Source of the DNA: Salisapilia sapeloensis
Lineage: Eukaryota; Oomycota; Peronosporomycetes; Peronosporales; Salisapiliaceae
Assembly: GCA_023334545.1 (NCBI GenBank)
Contig: JAADVB010000264.1
Coordinates: 1-23,454 of the forward strand
Direction: 5' to 3'
DNA length: 23,454 nt
This document shows positions 10,051-19,626 of this stretch, one piece after another (within the stretch, counting starts at the first letter, position 1; each line of letters begins with the position of its first letter). The position numbers and the translations under genes were made by a program. The notes under the pieces were generated by a model. The model saw only the letters and a list, made by a program, of their open reading frames with translations, searched no databases and was not told the origin of the DNA.

Positions 10051-10355
10051 GCTCCTCTGCCTAAATTCTTTTCTTCCGCTTTCTCCGCTCTCTCTCTTTA
10101 AGGAACTGGCCCACTGTGTGTCCCACGCTTGTTCAGATCACGTAATTTGCTCGTTTGAACGCTTTGAGAAGCTGAAATGCATCTCGATCTCGACCAGCAT
10201 CGAGGAGCACATACGCAGTGAGTAACTAAAACATCTTTCTGCATATACAGCGCGCGTCTGTCTGGTGCGCGTTCGAGCATCATCGTTGGATAGTCGAAAC
10301 CGAGCCCTCGATACACCTCTTTCTTTTAATAGCTGGACGTTTATTTCGTTACGGC
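10051..10355. other. Intergenic: upstream of START-FYVE gene 2, downstream of RING gene
   Basis: This 305 bp gap lies between two minus-strand genes. Its only visible feature is a pyrimidine tract on the plus strand at about 10065-10099 (purine-rich on the coding strand), just before the START-FYVE start codon and probably in its 5' UTR. I see no gene here. Confidence 0.55.
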
Positions 10356-11204
10356 TTACGGACTACCAACGCGACTACGACAAGTGGGGCAAGTGGGGCT
10401 TTGACACAGCCACGCCATGGCACAGTTTTCGTGAAACGTGTGGTAACATGGAAGGCGGACGGTGTAGTGGCAATTTGGATCGGCGATTGTGTTAGCTGAA
10501 GGCGACGGCGGTTCGGTTAACGCGACGGCTTCCTGGCTCAGCAGCGGCTCAAGGCAAATGCTGCAAATGCTCTCGTTGGAGCTCGGGAGGACCGAATGGA
10601 CGTCTTGGAGACTCATGATGGCATTCGCAAACGTGTAGTTCGCGCGTAGAATTTCGTCTGGAAACGCAAGCAAGTCACGCAGGAGCGAGGATAGCGCCAT
10701 GACTTGTTCCGAATGGCATTCCGGAATTAAAGACGGGATGACGATTTCAAGCGCTTGCCAGCAGTCTGTCAAGAATTGGTCAATTGCTTCCCGTTCCACT
10801 TGAACTTCTGTTCTGGACGCATCGGCGATAAACTTGAGTTCAAGATGAGAATGCGTCGTGATGATCTCGTGCAAGGCAAGGAAGAAGGCATGTTCTCGTT
10901 GTTTGCGTGGATCTCCGTCACTTTCAAAGCTTTCCAAGCATTCAGGTGTTATACTACAAGACATCATCGCTCGGCATTGTTGGAAGAAAGCTCGGAGCTT
11001 GGTCTGACTGAGCGCAATGACCCACGGGTACTCGCTCGTTTGGTTGTTTGCAGTCGCGGTGACACCAAGCGCGACGCGATATACTCTGGCGGTACCAATA
11101 AATAGAGACCTGGAGGAGACGTGAAAGGTGAAGGTCGTTGGCTGATAGTCACTAGTCATCTTCCGCAGCCTTCGCGACGAGCTAGTGAGGTTATTGTCGG
11201 CCAT
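10356..11204 (-). CDS. RING-H2 zinc finger protein, putative E3 ubiquitin ligase (282 aa)
   Basis: The C-terminus (about residues 213-280) is a RING-H2 finger: CSIC, then after an insertion of about 30 residues NCHYTVRLPCYHTFHENC, then TCPTC. The C-x-H-x2-H-x2-C order with a closing CxxC fits the C3H2C3 class, which recruits a ubiquitin-conjugating enzyme. The spacer between the first and second ligand pairs is longer than usual, which is common in oomycete and plant RING-H2 proteins. The N-terminal half (about residues 22-130) is predicted from its pattern to be a folded domain: a beta-rich start (TFTFHVSSRSLFIG, YRVAL), then YPWVIALSQTKLRAFF and a helical part with REHAFFLALHEI. This is loosely PX-like, a phosphoinositide-binding fold, but the match is weak and lacks a clear RRY motif. 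It has a single exon and an ATG start. It sits upstream of the START-FYVE pair on the same strand. Confidence 0.85.
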   Translation of the reverse strand: MADNNLTSSSRRLRKMTSDYQPTTFTFHVSSRSLFIGTARVYRVALGVTATANNQTSEYPWVIALSQTKLRAFFQQCRAMMSCSITPECLESFESDGDPRKQREHAFFLALHEIITTHSHLELKFIADASRTEVQVEREAIDQFLTDCWQALEIVIPSLIPECHSEQVMALSSLLRDLLAFPDEILRANYTFANAIMSLQDVHSVLPSSNESICSICLEPLLSQEAVALTEPPSPSANTIADPNCHYTVRLPCYHTFHENCAMAWLCQSPTCPTCRSRVGSP

Positions 11205-12620
11205 TCGGTTGTCGTCTCACGAGACGTATTTCGTGCGAATAACACCGTAGAATTGCGCTCACAATCTAAGGCGACAGTAATAGTCACCCCTCGTCTGATA
11301 CGGCTAGCCGATACCAGTTCAAGAAAGTTGAGGAATGGCCTCGAGCCTACTCTGTGAATCCATCACACTTCTTTCCAGGACAGCACCAACTCTCTTTCTT
11401 TTTTCTGCGTCCGACATCCTGGAATAGTTTTCCGATCGCTGAGACGACGTTGTCCACCTCTACGTAAACAATCCAAGTAGTCAATCAAAGACACCAGACG
11501 TAGAAATCCGTATCTGTGACACGATATAGACAACTCTCCTCGCATAGTGACAAGAACTGCAGGAATGTGCGCTCTACGCACAAGTCGTATATCCCAGTCT
11601 CATCCAGCTGAACCAGGAGGATACATGTTTGCAGGAGAGCAAGGAGCTCATTAGCATCTTCTATTGCAGGTTCATCGTATTAAAGCATACAACTATTTTA
11701 ATCCACTTTCATTGGATACATGGAAAACTGAATCTTTACTCCTATCTCTCTAGCGCTTTTACGTCATGAACAAGTACACTCGGTCACTGACCGTCTTGCT
11801 CTATCTCAAATCCTACAGAGAATCTCCCTCTTTCACCTTTTCTTCACTAGTCCTGAAGCAATCAACATAAATGTTACCACTTGCTCGGTTGAATCAAATG
11901 CGACTGAAGATCATTGAGGCAAACCGACCATTTCAAGTCGACCATCTAAATGGGAATTTCCGCACATAGCGGCTACTGGGTTGTACCATGGTCGTACCGC
12001 TTGATGCCTCCCTTGCTGCGACGTTCGCGTCACCTGCTGTCGGTCATAGTCACATCAAGTCAGATTGGATTACTGGATGCTACTGCATGCCATTAGCTAC
12101 GCGAGTCAGAGAGCGGCCATCGACGTCGGGCAACAGAGGTGATCGACAGCTCCCTTGTCTCCCCCGTGCGCTTGACGACGCTCAAGAAACGTATTTGAAC
12201 GGAGTTCTCCCCATCTTTCGGTCTTCTTGTACATACATCGAAAGTGGAAAGAAGTTGGGACATTCGCTCGACAGCTTCGCACCTCCCCCTTCGTCGCGAA
12301 CAAGAACAGAGGCCACATCCAACTCCTTTCACGGCCCTCGTCCCATCTACAAGTCCCCAAAGGTCTCAACGCATTTCCTGATAAAGCACTTGAAAGGTAC
12401 TGTCCATTACTACGCGCGTGGCAGTCACCACACGACTTCATTTGAGAATTATCTTTTCTCTCCCAATCTCCCTCCTTGCTTGGTCAGTGGCTGCCGGCGC
12501 CTCCAGCCCCCATCTACATAACCAATGGTAGCTAATATTATGCAATAGGCACGAGATACGTTACACCTGGTAGAGCATCCCTCGAGCTGCCCGATTGTAC
12601 AATACGCATAACACGTCCGC
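11205..12620. other. 1.4 kb divergent gap between RING gene and Puf gene; no convincing gene
   Basis: This is the longest gene-poor stretch. It should hold the promoters of the RING gene (minus) and the Puf gene (plus), and perhaps a long Puf 5' UTR. The part at about 11600-11900 is relatively A/T-rich. A 177-codon open frame starts at 11988 in a good context (ACCATGG) and ends at 12521 in the same frame as the Puf gene, but its translation is rich in Pro, Ser, His and Cys with no domain pattern, so it is not called as a gene. A TAA at 12609-12611 separates that frame from the Puf start. Confidence 0.6.
12228..12235 (+). promoter_or_regulatory. Candidate Puf-binding site TGTACATA upstream of the Puf gene
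   Basis: The octamer TGTACATA lies on the sense strand 386 bp before the Puf start codon. It matches the UGUANAUA consensus predicted from the Puf repeats of the downstream protein. It would matter only if the transcript begins upstream of it. An octamer of this kind can occur by chance, so this is a candidate only. Confidence 0.3.
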
Positions 12621-15422
12621 ATGGATTTCTCCGGTCTGCGTACGAATAGCGAAGACAAGCTCGATGGACTGTCGGCGGACCGACCAGTCTCTCGGCCTCC
12701 CTTTACCTCCACGGTCTCGCTCAAGCGCTCGGAAAGTGCTCCTGTGAACACGATCGCAAGCTCCAAGACGCACGCCGATTCGAGCTCATCCCTCTCATCC
12801 ACAGTCTACGAAGACGACGAGCCGAACGATGCTTCCCACCGAAATCACCCCTTTGAAAGCTCTTCCTCTGGGTTCTTCCGCTTCCACTCTTCGAGCGACT
12901 TCTTTGGAGGCATGAACTATGACGAGCCCTTAACTGCGAGTGGCCACGCCCTCCATCGTTCGGCATCCTCGACAGCATCCGAATTACTCTCGTCTTCCTT
13001 GCTATCCGACGGACAAGATAGTCAAGGCAGAGGCTTGCCGCCAATTAACACGCGGTACGAGTACGACGGATCATCGAGACCGCAGTCGGTCAGAGGTCGA
13101 CGGCCTGCATCAGCGTCTGTGGACGTGGCAGCCGTTCGCCCCCCGTCGTCTGCGCCGTCCGGTGTGTCGCGTCGCCATCGAAAAAATAGCATTGAGATGT
13201 TTCTGTCGCAAAGTCCGAGCCAGGCGCTCGGTGGAGACATTCTCAAGCTCAGTATGGACGAGCGACAGACGTCTCAGGGGAAGGAGCTGCCGACGGAGTT
13301 TAGTCTGGACGACAGCTCGACATCGTCGTCACCATACAGCAGTCAATTGCCGAGTTACAATGGATCGAACTCGCACGGTCGTCGCGACCGATACGATAGC
13401 AATGGCAGTCTGGAGAGTGACGGATACGCGTACGCTTTAAGTCCACCGATGATGAATGAGGACGTGTGGAGTAAGAACGATTCGAGTCAAGAGTCTTTTT
13501 ACAATGAGTACTACAGTCGCTCCCACAGCGGTACCGGCAGCTCGAAAGCTGCTTACCCTGCGTCTTCTCCTCGCAATCCGCTGTATCGCAGTGCTCCTCC
13601 CAGCAGCTCTAAGTCAATGGGGTACGAAGTGTCTCAGTTGAATGGTGGTGCAGCCCAATGGAGCGGATCGAGCTCCGACTCGTTGTACAATGGCAATGGC
13701 ATGTACTTGAATTCCCAAGGGATGCAGTACCAACCTCCGATGCGCACGCCTCCACCGAGCATGCGTCCTTCGTATGGCCGCATGGCACCTCCGTTACCCG
13801 AGACATCGCCACCTCCGTCTCCGAGAAGCAAGAGTATGGGTCTGAAGCAATGCAAGTTCTTCGTCCAGGGTCATTGCCGTATGGGTGCCAAGTGCAAGTT
13901 TGCACACGTATCCGCTCACCCGCAGCTGTCCCCAGTGAACCACTACGAGGACGCTTCGTACAGTCGTCTGCCTCGTGCGAATTCGTATCGAGACTTGTCG
14001 AGCAGTGGTGGTCCCGTGACGGACGCATCGTCTCTAAGCTCTGCTTTGAATGTGGAAGACGTGCGTGGTCGTGTGTTTGCCATGTCCAAGGACCAGAACG
14101 GATGTCGTTTGCTGCAAGAACAATTGGACTATGACACGCGTGTGGATCTGCGTCAAGTCATCTTTAGCGAATCTCTCGAGCATTTGAGTGAGATGATGGT
14201 CGATCCATTTGGCAACTACTTGTTCCAGAAGCTACTGGAGCGTGTAAATACCAAGGAGAAGCTGGCGATTGTACGACGTGTCAGTGGACATCTTGTTGCT
14301 GCCGCACTCAACTTGCATGGCACTCGGTCGGTGCAGAAAGTCGTGGAAGTGTGTGCGTCGTCTCCGGACGTCGAAGATGATGCTTTTGAAGAAGAGTACG
14401 AGCGTCCGGTGGATGATGAGGATCAGAGCGATGCGGTCGCAACGTCAGCTGCTGGGATGGTCCATCTCCCTGACTTGATTGTGGAAGCGCTGCAGGATGA
14501 TGCCGTTCGATTGTGCATCGATTCGAATGGAAACCACGTGATCCAACGCGTGCTGCAGCATCTACCGTCGACATCGAACCAGTTTGTCTTTGACGCTGTC
14601 TGCCGCGAGTGCACGACCGTCGGGACGCATCGTCATGGCTGTTGTGTCCTCCAGCGTTGTCTGGATGCTGCGAGTAAGACACAGAAGCAGGAAGTGATTG
14701 TGCAGGTGGAACGTCATGCGATGAAGTTGATGCAGGACCCGTACGGCAACTACGTGGTGCAGTATGTGCTGGACTCTTGCACGCCGGAAGAAGCATATGG
14801 TGTGATTGTGAAGCCTCTGGGACACATTCTCGAGCTTTCGGTGCAAAAGTTTAGCTCGAACGTGATTGAAAAGTGCTTGGAAAAGGCACCGGAGGCGTTG
14901 CGGCAACGATACTTGCAAGAGATTATCGCGTGTCCTAAGATGCACAAGATGCTGCAGGACCAATTTGCCAACTACGTTGTCCAACGGGCGTTGAGCGTGT
15001 GCTCGGAAGAGCAGTGCATGCAGTTGGTGCATGCCATTCGTCCGCACCTCGCGGCCATGCGCAACACGTCTGGTGGCCGTCGCATCACGGCGCGTATCCT
15101 CAAGAGGTTTCCGAACTTGGAAATGAACTTGGACATGGGCATGCCGTCGCCAGCGCACGCGAGAGGGTATGATGGGATGCAGGTAGGCATGGCGCCGTCT
15201 CCGCATCATCGGATGCAGCCAGTGGGTCCGGTTCCGCCCCAGCCTAGCGCATACGGTCCTCCCGTGATGCAGGGCTATGCTCCGATGCGTGGACCCCCGA
15301 TGGCGATGCCTCCCATGCCACCGCAGATGCAGGTGCCTCGGTCGCACCATGAGTACCCTTTTGAACGGAGTGGCTCTAGTTCTCGCAATTACGAGGATCG
15401 AACAAGTACGAGTCGTGCTTGA
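12621..15422 (+). CDS. Pumilio/Puf family RNA-binding protein with CCCH zinc finger (933 aa)
   Basis: This is a cytoplasmic mRNA regulator expected to bind UGUA-type elements and repress or localise transcripts. Seen: a Ser-rich disordered N-terminus (residues 1-400); one CCCH finger with ligands C411, C419, C425 and H429 (C-x7-C-x5-C-x3-H); eight Puf repeats (about 480-830); and a Met/Pro-rich tail. Base-contacting residues by repeat are CR-Q (R1, C495), NY-Q (R2, N532), TR-Q (R3), NH-Q (R4), CC-Q (R5), NY-Q (R6), SN-E (R7, S746) and NY-Q (R8). By the known Puf code this predicts a UGUANAUA target. R5 has Cys where the stacking Arg is usual. An acidic insertion of about 40 residues (about 580-617) separates R3 from R4. 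The ATG follows an in-frame TAA at 12609. It has a single exon. It resembles the oomycete M90 Puf proteins linked to sexual development, but which paralogue it is cannot be settled from sequence alone. It converges with TAPT1, 168 bp apart. Confidence 0.95.
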   Translation: MDFSGLRTNSEDKLDGLSADRPVSRPPFTSTVSLKRSESAPVNTIASSKTHADSSSSLSSTVYEDDEPNDASHRNHPFESSSSGFFRFHSSSDFFGGMNYDEPLTASGHALHRSASSTASELLSSSLLSDGQDSQGRGLPPINTRYEYDGSSRPQSVRGRRPASASVDVAAVRPPSSAPSGVSRRHRKNSIEMFLSQSPSQALGGDILKLSMDERQTSQGKELPTEFSLDDSSTSSSPYSSQLPSYNGSNSHGRRDRYDSNGSLESDGYAYALSPPMMNEDVWSKNDSSQESFYNEYYSRSHSGTGSSKAAYPASSPRNPLYRSAPPSSSKSMGYEVSQLNGGAAQWSGSSSDSLYNGNGMYLNSQGMQYQPPMRTPPPSMRPSYGRMAPPLPETSPPPSPRSKSMGLKQCKFFVQGHCRMGAKCKFAHVSAHPQLSPVNHYEDASYSRLPRANSYRDLSSSGGPVTDASSLSSALNVEDVRGRVFAMSKDQNGCRLLQEQLDYDTRVDLRQVIFSESLEHLSEMMVDPFGNYLFQKLLERVNTKEKLAIVRRVSGHLVAAALNLHGTRSVQKVVEVCASSPDVEDDAFEEEYERPVDDEDQSDAVATSAAGMVHLPDLIVEALQDDAVRLCIDSNGNHVIQRVLQHLPSTSNQFVFDAVCRECTTVGTHRHGCCVLQRCLDAASKTQKQEVIVQVERHAMKLMQDPYGNYVVQYVLDSCTPEEAYGVIVKPLGHILELSVQKFSSNVIEKCLEKAPEALRQRYLQEIIACPKMHKMLQDQFANYVVQRALSVCSEEQCMQLVHAIRPHLAAMRNTSGGRRITARILKRFPNLEMNLDMGMPSPAHARGYDGMQVGMAPSPHHRMQPVGPVPPQPSAYGPPVMQGYAPMRGPPMAMPPMPPQMQVPRSHHEYPFERSGSSSRNYEDRTSTSRA

Positions 15423-15590
15423 AGCATGTTATGGAAGTGCGTGAAGAAGAATGATGGAGCTTTTGTACGAAAGGGAAAAATACGAGAAAAAGATGGTAGG
15501 ATTTTTTTTTGATTTGTAGGTAAACAGCTCTTGGGATGTATACGAGATGACAAACAAACAAGTTGGCAATGGAATGAAAAGTACGTTTGG

Positions 15591-17186
15591 TTAGCGATGC
15601 GTGTTGCGTGGACTCTTCGGCCTCGTGTCGTCGAGACGACCGGACTGGCAGGCGTAGCTCATGAGCACAAGACTTAGGAGAGCTTTGAATGCCGCGAGAC
15701 ACAGGAAGAAGGCGATGGTCATGAGAATGCCGCTGATGCTGCAGTAATCTACAGGCAGAGAGGCCACGGGCTTGGAGACGAGGCGCAGAACGACGCATGC
15801 GAGCGGGAGGGTGATAAGTCCGAGGCGACGGGAGACATGGTGCGTGTGGTCCAGAATCGTGTCTTCGTTCTTCCATCCAGTCAGGTCCCGACAAAGGATC
15901 GTGACGAACTTGGAGTAGACACTTGGTGGCAGGCGATTGAATTTGGTAATAAAAGCGTGCTTGATCCAGTCGATCATCATCTCTGCTGCAAGCACGAGTA
16001 CCTAGTTTATGGGTAAGTACATGTATTCTTTCTTTTATGCATTATGACGTACGGTTCCGTATGCAACATCATTGGCGTTGGACTGGAGGAGGATCAAGGT
16101 GAGGAAGAGGATGAGTTTGAAGCGTTCGACAATGTCGGAGCAACTGATCTGGAAGACATTGACTTCTCCGTATTTCTTGAACACAGACGTTTTTAATTCG
16201 CCAAAGTTGTTCGAAAGGAGGAGCGTCAGTAAGGACATGTTGCTCGAGTTGATGGCAACGTTGATCGTGACGACTTGTGCGAATAAGAGAAGAGAGTGCA
16301 ATACGACGTACACGGTTGCGACGGCAAAGTCGAGAGCCATGCGACCGACGCGACGAGGTTGGTATTTCGCAGTGTAATATAACGAGTCCAGCACATCTTG
16401 GCCTAAGGACGAGAAGAGTCGATCGAAAATCTCGATCATGGTAAAGAGCACGTATAGCTTGATCATCGCCTGGCCTCGAATCGAATGGTACACTCTGGAC
16501 ATGTCGACTCGAGACAGTACCATGGTCCCGGCGATGATTATCACAGCGACCATGAGGTCGTAGAAGTGCGTTCGACGGAAGATGCGGGTGTGGAAAGAGG
16601 ACGTTACGGCACATCCGCAAGCAAAGATGATGCGTAGTGGGAGGTACGTGAAGACATAGAGAAAGCTGTCGAGTGCGAGTAAAACACCGAAGAGAAACAT
16701 TTGCTCAATGTTGTACGGAATGGTGACAAAGTTCTGGACACGCTCTCGATGCACAGCATCGCTCGACTTGATATCATGGATACCAAAGATCTCCTTGTAG
16801 AAAAAGTCTGCTAGTCGGAAAGGATGTGGAGGTGGAGGCGGTGGCCGATGACGAGGAGAAGAACCTCGAGAGTGGTCGGCAGCGTCTGCAGATAATCTGC
16901 TCGTTACAGCCGGTCCGGTTGAAATTGATAGACCGGAAGGTTTGGATGAATACGCCATGGAATTGGATGATATAGCTGTATCCATTGACGGGACACTCGA
17001 CACCATTTTCATCAAGCTCTTGAGCTCCGGTGAACCCACAGCCGGTGATTTTGTACCGCTCTCTCCATTCGTCTTGCTAGTAAAGAAAGTATCGGACTTT
17101 AATGTCCGTGAAGATAGCGAGTTTGAAGGTGATGGAGAGGCGCTCGTGTCGGTCTTCTCGACCTTGATCTCATCATTTTTCATCAT
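15591..17186 (-). CDS. TAPT1: TAPT1/EMP65 family multi-pass membrane protein (one intron, 514 aa)
   Basis: This is a eukaryotic membrane protein of the TAPT1 (DUF747) family. Members act at the ER (yeast EMP65, plant POD1), and human TAPT1 is linked to the primary cilium. Exon 1 is 17186-16053 (378 codons) and exon 2 is 16001-15591. The intron 16052-16002 (51 bp) starts GTACGT and ends CTAG. Splicing joins GGA ACC to GTA CTC in frame and restores the family string AAEMMIDWIKHAFITKFN, while reading through the intron stops after five codons. The N-terminus is Ser-rich and disordered (about 1-105) with a Pro run (RPPPPPPHPF), then FYKEIFGI. Hydrophobic segments lie at about 158-192, 205-225, 295-325 and 355-375, and two more are in exon 2. 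RVQNFVTIPYNIEQMFLFG and IFDRLFSSLGQDVLDSLYYTA are typical of the family. The start is ATG ATG with A at -3. It is divergent from the RSPH10B-like gene. Confidence 0.93.
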
Positions 17187-17303
17187 TTTGGTCTGGTCCT
17201 AAAATACATACGATACCACTATCTCATGCTCTACTTTCGTGTTCAAGGTAAATGGCTACATTTATAGTACCAAGCAGTCCGTTTCAATCTTTACTTGAGC
17301 AAA
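17187..17303. promoter_or_regulatory. Compact divergent promoter region, TAPT1 / RSPH10B-like
   Basis: Only 117 bp separate the start codons of two oppositely oriented genes, so both 5' UTRs and core promoters must fit here or overlap the neighbouring coding sequence. No TATA box or clear oomycete initiator was recognised by eye. Confidence 0.6.
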
Positions 17304-19523
17304 ATGGAGGACGGTGTGGCCGTAGCTCCATTGCCACCATTAGATGCTAATATACTTTCGACTGTAGTCAAGCAGTATGACGGTGAAACGTTGGCAGTGT
17401 CCGGATGTGATGGTCCTGTGTATCATGGTCAGGGCCAAGCTGCTTTTACAATGGGATTCACGTACAAGGGCACGTTTTCGCTTGGGCGAATGCATGGGAA
17501 TGGACGCATTGAGTGGAGCAATGGAGTTGTGTACGAAGGAAACTTGGAGCATAATCGTTTGATCGGGACCGGGGCGTTTCTGTGGCCGACTGGTGCGACA
17601 TACATTGGAAATGTACAGAATGGCAAGCGCCAGGGCTATGGCGTGTTCACAAATAAAGCTAGGCCAAACAATGTAGATGGTGGAAACCTTGCAGTGATGA
17701 AGCGAACTGTCAGTGATTCGGAGGTACTTTGCAAGACTTCAGATGAAGAACAAGCGAACAGATCGATCCCGGTACTACCGCCGCTTGTATTTTCCTCCGA
17801 GATGTTTAACGCAGCACCAACTGAGGATGCTCTGGCAAACTGCTATAACGCTCGGTACGAAGGTAATTGGGATAATAATCTTCCTCACGGACAAGGCGAA
17901 CTCGTGTACGATGCCGAGTTGCAAGCCAAGTACACTGGGAATTTTTCGAAAGGACTTCGTCACGGTATTGGAGCAATGCAATATCCCAGCGGTGGTGTTT
18001 ACAAGGGTCACTGGGAAAATGACATCAAAAGTGGAACTGGGATAATGACATGGGTCGATAGCAATGGACATCAGACAGAAATATACGATGGAGAATGGAA
18101 GAATGATCAACAGAATGGCCAAGGCAAGCACGTATGGCTTTCTAATCCACCTACTAGTTCCATAGTGATAGAGCGTAACTGGTACCATGGAAACTTTAAA
18201 GATGGACAGAGGAATGGTTTCGGTATTTTTTATTACCTCAATGGAGCGAAATATGAAGGAGGTTGGAATAATAATGTAAAGCATGGATACGGCGTCTTCT
18301 TTTATGAAGATGGGCGTATGGTTGCTGGCATGTTTAGCAATGATCGCATCCTGGACTCGGACAAGGAAATAGTTACAAGCGACACTTCATCACAAGGATC
18401 TGTCGATAGTACATTACCATCACGGCTCAATCTTTTCATCTTGGATCTAGTTCAAAACTTTGTTAGTACGGATAACAACGAGAGAGAGAAGGTAGTGAGG
18501 GCGGTGGAAAATACCGCATTACGACTGAACAGTGAATTACGAGCCCTGTATCGAAAATATACTTTAGGTGATAACAATGACAGTTCGACTGCATCTCAAG
18601 ACTCAGATGCACCATGCTTATTAGACATAAGTGCATTCCGTCGGCTCCTGAGCACTACCCACATCTTCATCGGTACATCCAACTGTAGATTATTGTTAGA
18701 GGAATTGCGACTTGCGCAACGTAAATGTGTCGCTGCGCGTATCGTAGCAAAGGGATGGAATAACTTTGCTTTTGATGAAGAGCACATAGATGCAAAGGCG
18801 AAGCCTCCTGTAGCCGGGTCAACTGCACCTTTTGTGCTTCTCACTTTCCGAGACTTTGTTGAGCTTCTAGTTCGTATTGCTGCGGTGAGCTTAAACCAAA
18901 AGAGGTTGGAGGGTAACCTTACCACAGAAACGTCATCTCGAACTACTCAAGCGCTAGCAGGTGAATTCAGTAGTCTATGCGAAAGTATACTACGAGCCAC
19001 TATTTCGGCAGATGACGATGTAATCTACCGTCAACTCTATAACATCGATGTGGTGAATCAAGTTGATGCACATGAGACCGAATTGCTAGCGGTGATGAAC
19101 GCCGCGATTGCAATCGACACAAAGTTTACCATCGACAAAGACAGTGACGACGATTCAAATATCTTGCCGGTGAAAGTATCCTTGCGGTCTCTACTGTCAT
19201 TACTTTGTCAACGATCAGCTTTCACAAGTTCCTTTACCATGCGAGATGCGATAGTGGCTCTAAATAAGTACTTATCGGTAGATACTTCTCTGAAAGAGAG
19301 TTGCTATCACGACGAAGAGGAAGAAAAAAGCCAAGCTTCTAGTTTAGATATCTCTCTCTTGGACTTGCAAGTACCATTCCCAGAGTTCTGTGAGGCGATT
19401 GCTATCGTTCTATTGGCGAAAGAGCATAGTGATGACACGAGCAAGGACGATCAAAGACCTTTACCAAACATCTTCCGGGAGTTTGTAACGAAAACGATGA
19501 AAGAAATACAGTCAACGCAGTAG
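17304..19523 (+). CDS. RSPH10B: MORN-repeat protein, radial spoke head 10 homolog B-like (739 aa)
   Basis: This is a probable flagellar axoneme component. MORN proteins of this type sit in the radial spoke head of the 9+2 axoneme. The frame is open from TTG 17295, but the first ATG is at 17304 (AAAATGG, strong context) and is taken as the start. About ten MORN repeats occur in two blocks: residues about 38-120 (TYKGTFSLGRMHGNGRIEW, VYEGN, ATYIGNVQNGKRQGYGVF) and about 183-340 (RYEGNWDNNLPHGQGE, KYTGNFSKGLRHGIGAM, VYKGHW, IYDGEWKNDQQNGQGK, YHGNFKDGQRNGFGIF, KYEGGWNNNVKHGYGVFF). The acidic linker between the blocks looks disordered. The C-terminal half (about 375-739) is helical. LRLNSELRALYRKY, then FRRLLSTTHIF, LLLEELRLAQ and FRDFVELLVRIA follow the pattern of the RSPH10B C-terminal region and set it apart from generic MORN kinases or junctophilins. 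No kinase or SET domain is present. It has a single exon and converges with DNAJC11. Confidence 0.88.
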   Translation: MEDGVAVAPLPPLDANILSTVVKQYDGETLAVSGCDGPVYHGQGQAAFTMGFTYKGTFSLGRMHGNGRIEWSNGVVYEGNLEHNRLIGTGAFLWPTGATYIGNVQNGKRQGYGVFTNKARPNNVDGGNLAVMKRTVSDSEVLCKTSDEEQANRSIPVLPPLVFSSEMFNAAPTEDALANCYNARYEGNWDNNLPHGQGELVYDAELQAKYTGNFSKGLRHGIGAMQYPSGGVYKGHWENDIKSGTGIMTWVDSNGHQTEIYDGEWKNDQQNGQGKHVWLSNPPTSSIVIERNWYHGNFKDGQRNGFGIFYYLNGAKYEGGWNNNVKHGYGVFFYEDGRMVAGMFSNDRILDSDKEIVTSDTSSQGSVDSTLPSRLNLFILDLVQNFVSTDNNEREKVVRAVENTALRLNSELRALYRKYTLGDNNDSSTASQDSDAPCLLDISAFRRLLSTTHIFIGTSNCRLLLEELRLAQRKCVAARIVAKGWNNFAFDEEHIDAKAKPPVAGSTAPFVLLTFRDFVELLVRIAAVSLNQKRLEGNLTTETSSRTTQALAGEFSSLCESILRATISADDDVIYRQLYNIDVVNQVDAHETELLAVMNAAIAIDTKFTIDKDSDDDSNILPVKVSLRSLLSLLCQRSAFTSSFTMRDAIVALNKYLSVDTSLKESCYHDEEEEKSQASSLDISLLDLQVPFPEFCEAIAIVLLAKEHSDDTSKDDQRPLPNIFREFVTKTMKEIQSTQ

Positions 19524-19626
19524 ACTAGATGAGTATCCATCGAACCGTTGTTTCTATTTCCTCTTGACATCTTCAAAAGATAAACAAAACAGTAGGATCT
19601 CAGCATTCGATGCCATCTTCGTCGGT

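Noticed and set aside
14562-15350. A 262-codon minus-strand open frame rich in His and Arg
   Set aside because: It is antisense to the Puf repeats. The composition reflects the complement of the Puf coding sequence.
15506-15522. A/T-rich run with a T9 stretch after the Puf stop as a possible retroposon tail
   Set aside because: There is no target-site duplication or element sequence. It fits ordinary 3' UTR sequence between convergent genes.
16035-16052. TAPT1 ending at the unspliced stop (383 aa)
   Set aside because: The family continues with a conserved DWIKHAFITKFN segment, which is found in phase just after a 51 bp intron.
17295-17303. TTG start three codons upstream of the RSPH10B-like ATG
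   Set aside because: A nuclear eukaryotic gene should start at ATG, and ATG 17304 has a strong context.
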